In this document: one piece after another, positions 1-13,700 of the stretch
How positions within the stretch are numbered: the first letter of the stretch is position 1
Layout of the letters: every line of letters starts with the position of its first letter
Source of the DNA: Limnomonas spitsbergensis
Lineage: Eukaryota; Chlorophyta; Chlorophyceae; Chlamydomonadales
Length of the DNA stretch: 64,000 bases
Direction: 5' to 3'
Assembly (NCBI GenBank): GCA_037349105.1
Contig: JAYJMM010000004.1
Location: 3,313,001 to 3,377,000, forward strand
Translations under genes and position numbers: made by a program
Notes under the pieces: generated by a model
Databases searched by the model: none
Seen by the model: the letters and a program-made list of their open reading frames with translations, nothing else
What the model was told of the DNA's origin: nothing

Positions 1-13
1 CTGCCTTTCTCAG

Positions 14-109
14 GCCCGTGCAAGCGCTGCTGCCGGCGATGATGAACATATGGACTGTCAGGCGACGTGGCCCACCGGCATAAAGCCAGAAGCCGGTGGG
101 CATGTCTAG
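14..109 (+). CDS. Possible 3'-terminal exon of a gene lying left of the window
   Basis: A pyrimidine-rich tract ending in CAG at 11-13 is followed by 31 open codons (Ala/Gly-rich start, then an acidic GDDEH stretch) and a TAG at 107-109. An AATAAA-like hexamer occurs about 120 bp later, near 227. This could be the last exon of a gene entering from the left, but the stretch is short, no family is recognised and a chance open frame is quite possible. Confidence 0.18.
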   Translation, partial: ARASAAAGDDEHMDCQATWPTGIKPEAGGHV

Positions 110-3100
110 TCCTGGAGCAGCAGGTTGATTCAGAAGCAGCGTAGTTTTTCTGGAGCCGTGGACTGTTTGTGTTGCCTGCAGCTGGCTCATCCTTCATTTG
201 TGCCCTAGGGTGCACAACCCTATTCATAATAAAGCAGCCCTTCAGACTTGGGGTTTACACCTTGCCACCAAGTGCTTGATGGGCATCAAACGGCAGGGTT
301 CAAGTGTCGCTAGGCAATTGTAGCTCTGATTCAGATTTCACCGTTTTTGCGGCCCAAGGTAGACGTACAGTCCGCTCCCTATGTGAAGTACCTGGATCAA
401 TGGGTTGCAACGCTGTACTGACGGTGCGCGCCCCTCTCGCTCAAGATAGCAAGCCCTGAGAAGCGAGCATCTTTGGTTCCTGAAACTTCCTATGTGCTTG
501 GTTCCCTGTTCAGTCTCAAATTTTTTCGAGGCCCTCTTTAGTTTGCGTAACGTCCTGGATAGCGGCTGGGGGCCTGCCTTTTTGCAAGGGCCTACCCTGC
601 TGGAGATGTGCCCCTGGCATCCAGGCTGCGCCTAGTATGCAAGTATGATGGCCAGACAGCGCCTAGTGTGGAAGTATGGCCAGTCTGTGCCTTGCATGTA
701 GTGCGGCAGGCCCAAGTATCCGTCTTGATCTGTTTGCACGCTTCCAGGCTCTGCCACTCTGGATCCCCCCCCCCCCCCCCGATGTTGCTCTCTTTCAAAC
801 AAACATATCCATTCTGATGATGTAGAGTCTGTTTTTTGTGTGTTTCTGATTTGGGCTTGCATATGGATGCATGTCATCGGTTTGAAGCTCTTTTGTATAG
901 AAGTTTGTACACCCTGCATGTCAAGTTTTGTGCCCTCTGTTTACCAGTAAAGCCCGGTTTCTTGAAGTATGCAAATGCCCTTGCGGCATATTTTCCACCT
1001 TTTTCTTCTGTCTTTCTGTTGAGTCCCAGTTTTTTCCGAGTTGGTAGGTTGCATTTCCAACATCCAATGGCAAATTACAGAACAGCACGAAACTGGATGA
1101 GGTGCAATTGCAGTGCATGTATCCTCAATTTATCAAGGTGACAGGCTGCGTGGTGTCACACTGCTTCCCTGGAGTGCCATACTATATTAGTACCTCAACG
1201 TATGTCATGCTCGTATCCATCTGGGGTCCATTGGTCATTGAATCGGGAACCCTGCGCTTCCCTCCTTCGGATCTTTAGCTGTCTGTTTCCTCTTCAGATT
1301 TTGTGTGCGACAAACATGTGTTGCACCCTGGCCCACTCACTGGGGGTGTGGGGAATGCATGTTTTTTTACAGTTTAAGGCATTTTTCGGATCGGCGTCCA
1401 CTTGTTTGGAAGCAAAAGGATTGCTTAGTTTTTTTCCTGTTGGGTGGGTGGCACCCGGTACGCTGCCTGCCTGCTCCTGACATGAGCCTCATCGAGCTTT
1501 CCATCCAGATAGGCATGAGTAAGCCTGTGTGGTTGGTAGGTGCACCTTTCATAGGCCTTCTTTGCGCCCAACGGACTATTATGCATCCTGTTTTGAAAGA
1601 TGAAGGCTATTTTGCTACAATGAGCACTAGGGCTTTGGGTTTTATTCCCACGCCTCCCAGTGCGGTTCTCTGTCGGTTGCTGACCCAGGGGATTCCCAGG
1701 TGGGTCACTGGGTTTTTTGCTTGCTGTCCTATTTTATTTCATGCTCACACCGGTCCGGTTTACGGGCACCTGTCCCATGCATCGCTTGTGATGCTCCGCT
1801 AGACTGTAAAATACTTCAGACAACACCAATGACGCAGTGTGACCTGGCAGTGTGGACTGACATTGGCCCGAAGCTCTTGACAGGGCGTCTAGTTAGTGCC
1901 TTAGTGGTCAGAGGGCCACTAGCTAGCACTGCTGTGAAGGCGATCTGCACCTTAAGTAAGTGAGAACAAAGAGGGATGCGAGGGGCTAGCTGCTGGCCTG
2001 TTGCTATGGTTGGGACAGAGCATGGGATGAGCTGTCCACACTCACGTGTGGCTTAGCCAGTGTTTGCCCACATCTGGCAAAGCTCCCACTCTGCTACCTC
2101 GTGTGTGACAGATCGTTTCAACGTTTGAGGAATCAGCCTCAGCCCGGTCCACAAACTCGCCTAGCTCATGTTAATGGGCTGTCAGAGAATGACCAAGATC
2201 AATTCCTGCTACCATGCACAGATAGGAACATGGTGCAGCCATGCCATCCTCCTATACGAGGGGGCGGGAGCAGGGATCCGGTGATCTAGACGGGGGGAGA
2301 GAGGATCTTTTGGCGGGTTCGATACTTCGAACCCTCATCGTTTGAACCCGCCTAGGTCATGTAAAGTGGTGAGGCTTAAGAAACGTCATGGGATGTTAGT
2401 CCAAAACGGAGAGTTGTGTCGTTCTGACAATGACTCAGATGCCGCGGAATCTTGCCATGGAGGTCTCCAAGAGTCCATGATGAAGGCCTGACCTTAGCTG
2501 TGTACATCATGCTCCATGTGCACTGGAGGCTCTGCGCATGAGGAGATGTCATGGGGCCCTTCTGATCCCGTTGATGGTTCTTGTCTGACCAAGGCCCCGT
2601 CAGAGGCAGAGCCAAGCCCTATCAACATCGTACATTTGTAAATCCTTCAGGGTCATGGGGATGGGTGTCTCCGTTCGCATGCCAGCCATGCGGACCCGGG
2701 GTACATCTGAAAGTATCTGACATGGCTTGACTATGATGCCAAGTTGGCCACTTGGTCCTAACGCAAACTGCAATCAGATCCCAGTATTGGAGATTTGGAT
2801 CCCCTGCTCGGATCTGTCGTAGGAGAGATTGCGGTACCTAGGCAAGGGTCCAAGAGTGCATGGGGGACAGCTCCCTGATGGCCTGCCAAAGAGCTAAATA
2901 CAAATAAAACCGCCACTAATGCTGCCGCTGATGCTGCAGGCCCTGCATACACCTCCAGTGACAATCGCAATCGTCTTCTCTTACGTATCTCATCTCTTTA
3001 CAACCACCCTGCAGCCATATTCCAGTTCGGAAAGATTGTGTACCCACAGCCTCGCCCGAGCGCGCATTTCCGCCACTGCTACATTGAAACCGTGAAACAA

Positions 3101-5267
3101 TAACGAAAGCAGTCTGTTAGAAATTCGGCGTGCCAATCGTAGCATTGGCGGTGTGTGTAGCGTGGTGCGCTCAGCTTAGCGCCCCTGCCGTGTTCGTAAG
3201 CCTATTTTTTGAAGCCAGGTCGACCTCAGCGGTGTCAGCCTGTCCAGTATGAAGAGCATGTGGGGGAAGCAAGACAAGTGAGTGGCATTTACAGCATCTG
3301 AGCATGGGAGCAGGATAACCAAACACTTGCCTCGAATTATGCTACCATCAGCCATACCATGAGAGTTTCGGCAAAACTTGGTAGCCCATGCACACTCATT
3401 CCTATCAAACCAATGAACCATGCAAGTCCTCCTCTATCTCACTCTTAATGCAAACCTCTGTAACTGCCAGAACAGCTACCTATGGCTATGCTCTACCCCT
3501 ATCCCATGCCCTGTTCCTCTCTACCACCGGCTCACATGCCTCATGGTAGGACCCTTGCTTCTACCCCTGTCCCATGCCCTATTTATCTCTACCCCATGCT
3601 CACATGCCTCCCTGCAGGGCCCTTGCTTCTGCCCCCATCCCATGTCCTGCTCCTCTTGGCCACATGCTCACATGCCTCCCTGCAGGGCCCTTGCTTCTGC
3701 CCCCATCCCATGTCCTGCTCCTCTTGGCCACATGCTCACATGCTTCCTGGCAGGACTGAGGGCCCTGTTCGGCCCAAGGGCACCTGGGTGGATGCTGTGA
3801 CCGGGCGCCACATTGCGCAAGACCCGGCTGATCTACTAGCGCAAAGAAGACTGACCTTCAGGTGCAGGTTGGGTGGATCATGCCCTGTTTTCTGGTTATT
3901 TCCTCCATCTCTCCTGATTTTGTAGGCTGAAGGCTCCGCTCTCCTATTTCCCCCAGATAATGGCCCCTTGGTGTGCGCTGATTAATCCGTTTCTGTGTCA
4001 TGGTTTTTTTGTTCTAGACTGCAAATGCTGAGGAAAACGACGTTGTGTATGTTCTATCGCGAAATACTGCTTTGAGCCCTGGCTACGGTACCCAAACTTG
4101 AACGCTGGACGCTGGTCCATGACCCTCTATGTCTCACGCAGGCTTCTACACAAATCAAACAAACTTTCCGATTTGTTGTTTCTGGCTGACCCTACGTCAT
4201 TGTTTGCTTAGATCTTCTGATCCTTCCCATGGTGTTTTGGTGGTTAGTCTCTATCTTTGACGTGCATATTGGCCAGCCCTTCCAAAGAGGGACAATGGAT
4301 AGATGCGGAGGTTTGGCTGTGATGGCCACTGCCGCTGATCCCAATGAGGACACGAGGGGTATCTGGAGAGAAGGGTAACGATTCAATGGCCTACGTGGAC
4401 TGCCGGAGCAGCATCATTTATTTTAGTGCACATTGAAACCAGGAAAGCACCCATGGCAGGCTCCGGGCAGCTCCCAATGGACCGATAAGGACCAAACCTT
4501 GACAGGCATGCGGCCGGTAGCTCAAGCAGCCTGGCCTGCTGCACCCAGCCGACACGGCTGTAGGCTGTGATGTAGCTGAATTGTAGCTGGCGCTCCCTAA
4601 ACAGCGTGGAGCATGGCCTCACCCATGTGACATTAAGCTTTGAACGCTGGGGTTAGTGGACAAGATTTTGAGGTCAACCGTAAACCCTCAACTGGAACCC
4701 TGAACCCTGAGGGCTCTGACTATTGGTGCCTTGTTGCAAGGACAGGAGGGAATACGGTTGGTGCTACGACGTATGGCCCGAGCAGCCCACTTCTTATGCT
4801 CTGTCCGGAGCCAACGGAAGGTGGGTACGGCACCGAGCTCATGATTGTGCAAATCAGAAATTGTTGTTTTTTGCCCTGCTCAGCTGCTGAGCTTTATTCT
4901 GAATGTGCTATCGGTAGTGCTGTGATGTCAGTCCAGCTAAACTTGCACTTTGCATGTCTCTTCTTTGCCAGCTTGGAATGGAGGGAGTACAACCCAGGGA
5001 AAGCGGTCTAGGGAGTTAACCTGAACCCTGACGTTCAACACTCTTCTTAAAGCGGTCTAGGTGGATGATAGTCCTAGGCGCCTCTTGGCGCCCAATGGAT
5101 GCATGAAACAAAAGGAATTCTAAAACCAGCCCTAATGTCTGAAAAGCTGCCACGCTTGCGCACATGTGTTATTTTGAAGGTAAAAGACACGCCCTCGTTT
5201 CACCATCCCTTAATACCGGGCACATTCTGACATCTTTTACGCACTGTGCCCCCCTCCCTGCCTCTAG
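110..5267. other. Long stretch without a recognisable gene
   Basis: No open frame here resembles a known protein or makes a chain of phase-consistent exons that I could find. It holds a run of 16 C at 765-780, a short minisatellite near 3,530-3,745, a small hairpin around 2,318-2,335 and scattered CCCTGAACCC tracts (about 4,680-4,710 and 5,020-5,030). It may contain introns and short exons of the gene whose possible last exon is at 5,268. Confidence 0.5.
3530..3745. repeat. 68-bp minisatellite, about 2-3 copies
   Basis: A unit of about 68 bp that begins with CACATGCCTCCCTGCAGGG and ends in CTCTTGGCCACATG occurs twice in near-perfect tandem (about 3,600-3,735). A diverged copy lies just upstream and a partial copy downstream. 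The array creates overlapping spurious Pro/Cys-rich open frames that should not be taken as genes. Confidence 0.75.
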
Positions 5268-5424
5268 GTTCTCCCTCCAAGCCTGGGCGATGGATGCGCG
5301 TGACGTGACTAGCAGGGGCCTGTCCGTCATCTCTACTGAGGTCTCCAGGGTGATCCAGCAGCATGCGGCCGCCAACGCAGCGCCGCCCGCGGCCGCCAAA
5401 GAAGAGGGCATGCTGCGGAAATGA
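5268..5424 (+). CDS. Possible terminal exon, unknown protein
   Basis: A pyrimidine tract ending in CTCTAG (5,262-5,267) precedes a frame of 51 codons ending in TGA at 5,422-5,424. The peptide has an amphipathic helical part (SLQAWAMDARDVTSRGLSV, then STEVSRVIQQHAAANAA) and a short charged tail ending KEEGMLRK. Composition is much more protein-like and GC-rich than the flanks, which suggests a real last exon. Upstream exons could not be joined by phase, so the gene is incomplete here. The family is not recognised. Confidence 0.35.
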
Positions 5425-7745
5425 CGCGCTCAATGCTCTCATGCCGCTAGGTGGGCCAGCCATGGGTACAGGTTCCAGCCGAATGCGGAGCATAGTTCAG
5501 CTGAGGCATGTTGTTTATGAGTACATAACAGTACCGGGTGGAGTGCTGGCAATTTGTTTAGTCCCACAGCGCTCCCCCGGATGGATCCCTCAGGCCTGTG
5601 CAGTGATCTGGTATTCTTTATGGTACTGCACACTCTTTACAAGTGATTGTCAAATAAAGAGTGGAGACTGCGCTTCTGGCACATTTAACAAATATCTGGA
5701 CTGCTATCTCACATGGCAGCACCATCCATGCAGACTTGACGACACCACCATCCATGCAATAAGTGAAGTCCTTCATGCATCTTCCAAGACCGGTACAAAC
5801 CTGCTGTCTGCACCCCCGGTCTGTACATTTCATCCCAGCGTTGCGGCTTAAGACTACTACCAGGGCGGTGGGCTAGCTGCAGCCTGGTTTTCAAGATGTG
5901 CCGGGTGTGACATTTCCGCTGCATTGCCAATCTATGTCCAGGCTGGGTCTCACTACCTTAAAAGCGGAAGGAACTCAGTTTGCGTGACTATCACATGCGT
6001 GACTTTCACAGAATAAGAGCCTCGTAGGAGGAGGGAAGTAGATAGTAGGAGTTCTGGATTTATAAGTGTGTATGTACCGTTTACCGGTAGGTGTCCGTAC
6101 GCTTGGGTTTTACGATGCATCAACCTTCGCCTAAAATGAATTCCACTGGACTACATTCCTATAAATAAGACCCTGCATGCACCCCTTGCGCAGATCCCAC
6201 ACATATGTCATGGATCGTACATTTCCGAATGGTAGCAAAAATGTGAGGAACTTCATTTGCGAAAGTGTCTTCTCTCTTCAGGTTCCTCGTGTCTTCGTAA
6301 CAGGCCAACGGCTTGCAAATATGTCGCAAATATGTGGTATAAATTTAGACCATAAAAGTGAACAATCGCTGGCCGATAGGTGGCGACTTCCTCCCGATGA
6401 TCTTGGATGGTAGGTGTGGCGGAGCGATGCCACACACTTAGATGTGACGTATGGCATTTTTATGGCAGGCCACTAGCCCTCAAGGCCACTGTCACGAGGA
6501 ACGAAACCAAGTCCAAGCCCATATCCAAGGTATGGCAGCACTACTTCAGTGTTATTTAGTGCTACTCCCAATGCTACAGCGGAATAGCGGATGCTAAAGC
6601 CCTTTGCTTACTCCCATTTACCGGCATCCCCCGCCACGCACGCGCCCTCGTCATGCATTCACGCCCATATCATCAACTTGTGCATCATGCGCCATGCCTA
6701 CTTTATTAAGAGTCTCTGTCGCTTCAGGTTGACACCACGGGTTGACACGTAAAAATGTGTACACTAGCTACTCCAATACTCCATCCGCCCCCCGCGCGCC
6801 CCCGCCTGATTTCGAAGCTTCGTAGTAGCTGTCGGCGACACACCGTATTTATGTCACCCCCCCCCCAATCAAGAAAGCAGAGATAGAGCAAGGGTTGAAA
6901 AATAAGAGTACCCAGTACCATCACAATATGACGTCATGAATCGTTCATAAGCTCACTGTCCAAACACGTCTGCATCCTGTGTTGAACATTCTCAATTTAG
7001 TTTGCCATACTGATTTCTCCTCCCGCCGTCTTCGGTGACATTTTATTTGCCCTGATCTGCACTGACATCTGCCGGTAAGCACGCACGCACCAAAATTACT
7101 GGCTGAACTTCTTATTCATGTTGCCAAATCTGCTTTGATTGGACGCAGTTGGAACACGCTGAGCCTGACACGGAGAAGCAAAATCCTTTCAAGCTAGCCG
7201 AGTCAAGAACATTGCTGCGAAAAATGTCCAGGTAACTCAGATAATGCAGGGTTTGGGTACACCGACGTCAAACCCGGTCAGATAAGTAAATTAAAAAAGA
7301 AAAATCCGCTCAGTTATTTCTGAAATTGTAATTGCTCGACCACCTCAGAGGGCCAAATGCCTGACTGGAACATCTGGAACCAAAATTTGGCTGCCGGCCT
7401 ATGGTTTGTGGCCTGCTGAGCAGCAGGTGCTGCTGCACTAGGCCTCTTAGTTCTGCGAAGGTGGCGGCACAGCTAAGCTGTAGCCAATAAGCCAAGTGCG
7501 CTAATATAAACACTGCGGTCGCCATTGGCGGCATCGATCACAGCTCCTACGCCAAAACCAGATGGCTCGCATACCAGCAGGTAACTGCAACAAGATGTAA
7601 AAGGGAGCTTGACAAATGCCACAGATTCTCTAGAAGTGCATCTGGATCATTAAATATGATATGTTTAGTCCTACAACAGGCATGGATTGACCACACCTCT
7701 GACAATATTTCTCTGCATACTTGGTTTATTAGGATCCAAGGGCTC
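5425..7745. other. Intergenic stretch with no gene seen
   Basis: AT-richer sequence with no open frame that looks coding. It contains a short poly-C tract near 6,858-6,867 and presumably the promoter of the LysM-hydrolase gene that starts at 7,746. No clear TATA box or other element was identified. Confidence 0.5.
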
Positions 7746-10700
7746 ATGTTGTCGGCGCTGGCGCTAGTACTGGTGTTGGCCTCAACTGGAGGATGTCTAG
7801 CAGAGTCAGCTGTCGGTGAGTTGACCAACTGCGTCTCATTATCTGACCAATGAGTCTAAAACTCCCCCACTGGGCAACACCTTGCCTTTATAAAATGTCG
7901 AACTCACTCTTCTGGTTGTCATCTTGACATGCATAGGCAGGCCCTCCCCCATCACATGCTAGTTCATCCATACCACTTACCACCCCACCCCTTTTGCCAT
8001 ACTTCCCCCCCTATGTTACGTTTCTCACCACCCATCCCACTTTTCCACACCCTTCCCCACGGCTGCCTGCTGCCTCAGACATTCTGCCTGTCGCCAAGAT
8101 CGAGCACCCTGCAGCTACTTCAGCCAAATTAACGCTACGCCGCAGCACGCTAGGTGATTGAGCTAACGCCTGACCATTGCTCTCATCATTCTAATTCTGG
8201 CTGTATTGATGGTCATGATGGTCTTATTAATTTGTTCGGCAACCCCACTTATCCATCCATGGAGATATTGTGCCCGGCCATCAGGAGTGCCCATAAGCCT
8301 CTCTTATTTCCCTTTTCCTTATCTCCACCCTGATTTCCACAAACTGTTGGCCCATGTTGATTGCACTGGTTGCCTGTGACTACAGCACGGACAGCCACCA
8401 CTGACTGGGTCATGGGGACTGGCAAACCGTGACCAGTCTATAGCCAGTTGCCAAAGCAGATGGTCTTGCTGCACTATGCCCCCCTTGCCATGCGCCGTTC
8501 CATCGACACTGACTTGCAGCGAATGGCGCCCATGAGCCTACCCTGAACACTGCTTCTCTCTTGAATGGCGCCCATGAGCCTACCCTGAACACTGCTTCTT
8601 GCCCCTTTGAATGGCGCCCATGAGCCTACCCTGAACACTGCTTCTTGCCCCTTCTAATGGCGCCCATGAGCCTACCCTGAACACTGCTTCTTGCCCCATT
8701 CCTGAATCTCGTCACTTTTCCAGATGGGCGAGATTTTCGTGTAGTCATGTCAGTTATAGGACTTAAAAGCCCAAACGTCTAGACACACACAAACACACAC
8801 AGACACACACACACGTTCTGTGTCCCTGTGAGCTATATCCTCCACTGTAGCTACATCCCAGCAGCCCAGTTTGCATCATCATTGATCCTCTCTCCTTACA
8901 CACTCACCTCAAAGCGCACAAAGTGTGGCTAAAAATGCAGCCTTCACCAGAGTGAGAAGAGCTCTCCCTGGATTCAAGGTGTTGGTATGAGTCACCTCAC
9001 GAAGCCCCTACAGACATAGACCTGATGCCTCCTTCCCACATACACCGTGACCCAAATGCCTTCTCTATTCCAAGCTGGCTGTGATCCCCTCTTGCTTACC
9101 TACCCCTACCCATGATCCTTTATGCACCCAGGCTTGCTACCCTGCCTCTGAGCCTTCAGGGGCAGGGACAGGGTAATGATGAGGGCTTAGCAAGCCTAGT
9201 GCAGTGAGAACTGCACAGATGTACAGCCCCTGACATGACACTATGTCGTGCATACTGTAACTCCCCCTGTATGCCATAGCCACACGCAGAAGGTCGGCAC
9301 CAGAGGGCCCTTCTGTTAAAACAGAGGAAATGGACCACTATTTCCTTTGTCCGTTTTATTCCTTGCTTTTCTAACAACATTTTCCAATCCAAAGCCAGTT
9401 GGATGTGCTACACCACAAACTATTTGCGACTCGCCCCACCCATCCCCAGCCTGTTAGCGTCCAATGATGAGTTTTCAACCTTGTAACGGTAATGACGCGG
9501 ATGTGGCTTTGGCCCAGGCTGCGCTGTTTCCTTAACTGTCATGCCCACCACAGGGTGTAGCTTTCTTTCTTTCTTTCAACCTTGTCAAGATAGTTATTAA
9601 CTTGTGTGTTGAACCGCAGCAGTCTTGCGGTGGAAACCTCACACACCGTCATTACACCTGGATTGATATACCTGCTGGCATAGTCCACGATGTAGCTGAA
9701 ACACCCTATAAGCAAAACTCTGTGATGTCCTGCTGCAGGCCTGCTGTGCACACCCACGTACACCGTCATATCTGGCGACACCTGCAACCAAATTGCTGCC
9801 AAAATGAGTGTCAGCGTGACCAGCATCTTCTCGCTGAATCCGAGTGTGAACTCGGGTTGCACCACCCTTCAAGTTGGCCAGAAGCTGTGCATCACCGCGG
9901 GCCAGCCTACTGCCTCGCCCTCCCCCGCCCCTGCCCCCTCCCCCATTCCCTCCCCCTCCCCCATCATCCCCTCTGGTGAGCAATGTCACATTTGTGTGTG
10001 GTCTATGCATGGGGAGCATCAGGAGACAAAAAATAGGGGGGTAGAGGATATGAGCAGGAAGTGTGGCAGGTGATTCCAGCAGCAAGTGTGACCAGCAAGG
10101 ACACAAGTGCAATTGTTGCCAGAAGTGTTGACAGAGGTGCGGCGAGAGTGGCCATACTGTGAGTGCCCCTCAGCGCCGCGCTGTTGCCAGTTGTGTCACA
10201 GTGTGCCAGTGCTCCCAATATGGTCAGGACTCCATACTAGTGCCCTGCGGCACTGCGCCCTTAGCTCTGTGCCTCATGCATTGCACCCTGTGGCCGCCTG
10301 CATTTCGACCCCGGCCTTTGTGCTTCATGCATTGCGCCCTGTGGCGGCTTGCCTTTTGGCCCTGGCCTTTGTGCCTCAAGCAGTATATGAGGTGGTGTGC
10401 ACACCAGAGTCTGGTATCTCCTCTTTGCCGTAGCACCAGGCATTAGGGGCCTGCTCCTCTCCATGCACATACCCCACTCTGGACCTAAGCTTGACAAGAA
10501 AAACATATAATAGACTTGATTTGCTTGTGTTTGGCGTTTGCTCCTGCACATGCAGCTGCAATGATTTCGAATGGCGCCCATGAGCCTACCCTGATCACTG
10601 CCTCTTGCCCCTTCGAATGGCGCCCACGAGCCTACCCTGAACACTGCTTCTTGCCCCTTTGAATGGCGCCCATGAGCCTACCCTGAACACTGCTTCTTGC

Positions 10701-13700
10701 CCCTTCGAATGGCGCCCATGAGCCTACCCTGATCACTGCTTCTTGCCCCTTCGAATGGCGCCCATGAGCCTACCCTGAACACTGCTTCTTGCCCCTTGGA
10801 ATGGCGCCCATGAGCCTACCCTGAACACTGCTTCTTGCCCCTTCTAATGGCGCCCATGAGCCTACCCTGAACCCTGCTTCTTGCCCCTTCGAATGGCGCC
10901 CATGAGCCTACCCTGAACACTGCTTCTTGCCCCTTCGAATGGCGCCCATGAGCCTACCCTGAACACTGCTTCTTGCCCCTTCGAATGGCGCCCATGAGCC
11001 TACCCTGAACATTGCTTCTTGCCCCATTCCTGAATCTCGTCACTTTTCCAGATGGGCGAGATTTTCGTGTAGTCATGTCAGTTATAGGACTTAAAAGCCC
11101 AAACGTCTAGACACACACAAACACACACAGACACACACACACGTTCTGTGTCCCTGTGAGCTATATCCTCCACTGTAGCTACATCCCAGCAGCCCAGTTT
11201 GCATCATCATTGATCCTCTCTCCTTACACACTCACCTCAAAGCGCACAAAGTGTGGCTAAAAATGCAGCCTTCACCAGAGTGAGAAGAGCTCTCCCTGGA
11301 TTCAAGGTGTTGGTATGAGTCACCTCACGAAGCCCCTACAGACATAGACCTGATGCCTCCTTCCCACATACACCGTGACCCAAATGCCTTCTCTATTCCA
11401 AGCTGGCTGTGATCCCCTCTTGCTTACCTACCCCTACCCATGATCCTTTATGCACCCAGGCTTGCTACCCTGCCTCTGAGCCTTCAGGGGCAGGGACAGG
11501 GTAATGATGAGGGCTTAGCAAGCCTAGTGCAGTGAGAACTGCACAGATGTACAGCCCCTGACATGACACTATGTCGTGCATACTGTAACTCCCCCTGTAT
11601 GCCATAGCCACACGCAGAAGGTCGGCACCAGAGGGCCCTTCTGTTAAAACAGAGGAAATGGACCACTATTTCCTTTGTCCGTTTCATTCCTTGCTTTTCT
11701 AACAACATTTTCCAATCCAAAGCCAGTTGGATGTGCTACACCACAAACTATTTGCGACTCGCCCCACCCATCCCCAGCCTGTTAGCGTCCAATGATGAGT
11801 TTTCAACCTTGTAACGGTAATGACGCGGATGTGGCTTTGGCCCAGGCTGCGCTGTTTCCTTAACTGTCATGCCCACCACAGGGTGTAGCTTTCTTTCTTT
11901 CTTTCAACCTTGTCAAGATAGTTATTAACTTGTGTGTTGAACCGCAGCAGTCTTGCGGTGGAAACCTCACACACCGTCATTACACCTGGATTGATATACC
12001 TGCTGGCATAGTCCACGATGTAGCTGAAACACCCTATAAGCAAAACTCTGTGATGTCCTGCTGCAGGCCTGCTGTGCACACCCACGTACACCGTCATATC
12101 TGGCGACACCTGCAACCAAATTGCTGCCAAAATGAGTGTCAGCGTGACCAGCATCTTCTCGCTGAATCCGAGTGTGAACTCGGGTTGCACCAACCTTCAA
12201 GTTGGCCAGAAGCTGTGCATCACCGCGGGCCAGCCTACTGCCTCGCCCTCCCCCGCCCCTGCCCCCTCCCCCATTCCCTCCCCCTCCCCCATCATCCCCT
12301 CTGGTGAGCAATGTCACATTTGTGTGTGGTCTATGCATGGGGAGCATCAGGAGACAAAAAATAGGGGGGTAGAGGATATGAGCAGGAAGTGTGGCAGGTG
12401 ATTCCAGCAGCAAGTGTGACCAGCAAGGACACAAGTGCAATTGTTGCCAGAAGTGTTGACAGAGGTGCGGCGAGAGTGGCCATACTGTGAGTGCCCCTCA
12501 GCGCCGCGCTGTTGCCAGTTGTGTCACAGTGTGCCAGTGCTCCCAATATGGTCAGGACTCCATACTAGTGCCCTGCGGCACTGCGCCCTTAGCTCTGTGC
12601 CTCATGCATTGCACCCTGTGGCCGCCTGCATTTCGACCCCGGCCTTTGTGCTTCATGCATTGCGCCCTGTGGCGGCTTGCCTTTTGGCCCTGGCCTTTGT
12701 GCCTCAAGCAGTATATGAGGTGGTGTGCACACCAGAGTCTGGTATCTCCTCTTTGCCGTAGCACCAGGCATTAGGGGCCTGCTCCTCTCCATGCACCTAC
12801 CCCACTCTGGACCTACGCTTGACAAGAAAAACATATAATAGACTTGATTTGCTTGTGTTTGGCGTTTGCTCCTGCACATGCAGCTGCAATGATTTCGAAT
12901 GGCGCCCATGAGCCTACCCTGATCACTGCCTCTTGCCCCTTCGAATGGCGCCCACGAGCCTACCCTGAACACTGCTTCTTGCCCCTTTGAATGGCGCCCA
13001 TGAGCCTACCCTGAACACTGCTTCTTGCCCCTTCGAATGGCGCCCATGAGCCTACCCTGATCACTGCTTCTTGCCCCTTCGAATGGCGCCCATGAGCCTA
13101 CCCTGAACACTGCTTCTTGCCCCTTGGAATGGCGCCCATGAGCCTACCCTGAACACTGCTTCTTGCCCCTTCTAATGGCGCCCATGAGCCTACCCTGAAC
13201 CCTGCTTCTTGCCCCTTCGAATGGCGCCCATGAGCCTACCCTGAACACTGCTTCTTGCCCCTTCGAATGGCGCCCATGAGCCTACCCTGAACACTGCTTC
13301 TTGCCCCTTCGAATGGCGCCCATGAGCCTACCCTGAACATTGCTTCTTGCCCCATTCCTGAATCTCGTCACTTTTCCAGATGGGCGAGATTTTCGTGTAG
13401 TCATGTCAGTTATAGGACTTAAAAGCCCAAACGTCTAGACACACACAAACACACACAGACACACACACACGTTCTGTGTCCCTGTGAGCTATATCCTCCA
13501 CTGTAGCTACATCCCAGCAGCCCAGTTTGCATCATCATTGATCCTCTCTCCTTACACACTCACCTCAAAGCGCACAAAGTGTGGCTAAAAATGCAGCCTT
13601 CACCAGAGTGAGAAGAGCTCTCCCTGGATTCAAGGTGTTGGTATGAGTCACCTCACGAAGCCCCTACAGACATAGACCTGATGTCTCCTTCCCACATACA

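Noticed and set aside
2310..2350. tRNA-like GGTTCGATACTTCGAACC segment
   Set aside because: It is a simple hairpin without the acceptor, D and anticodon arms of a tRNA.
8760..8815. CA-rich tandem tract as a CRISPR-like or regulatory array
   Set aside because: Ordinary dinucleotide microsatellite in an intron, duplicated with the large repeat.
9639..10112. Antisense Gly-rich frame of 157 codons, repeated three times
   Set aside because: Reverse complement of the Ser/Pro linker and flanks of the LysM exon; copied with the 2,328-bp repeat.
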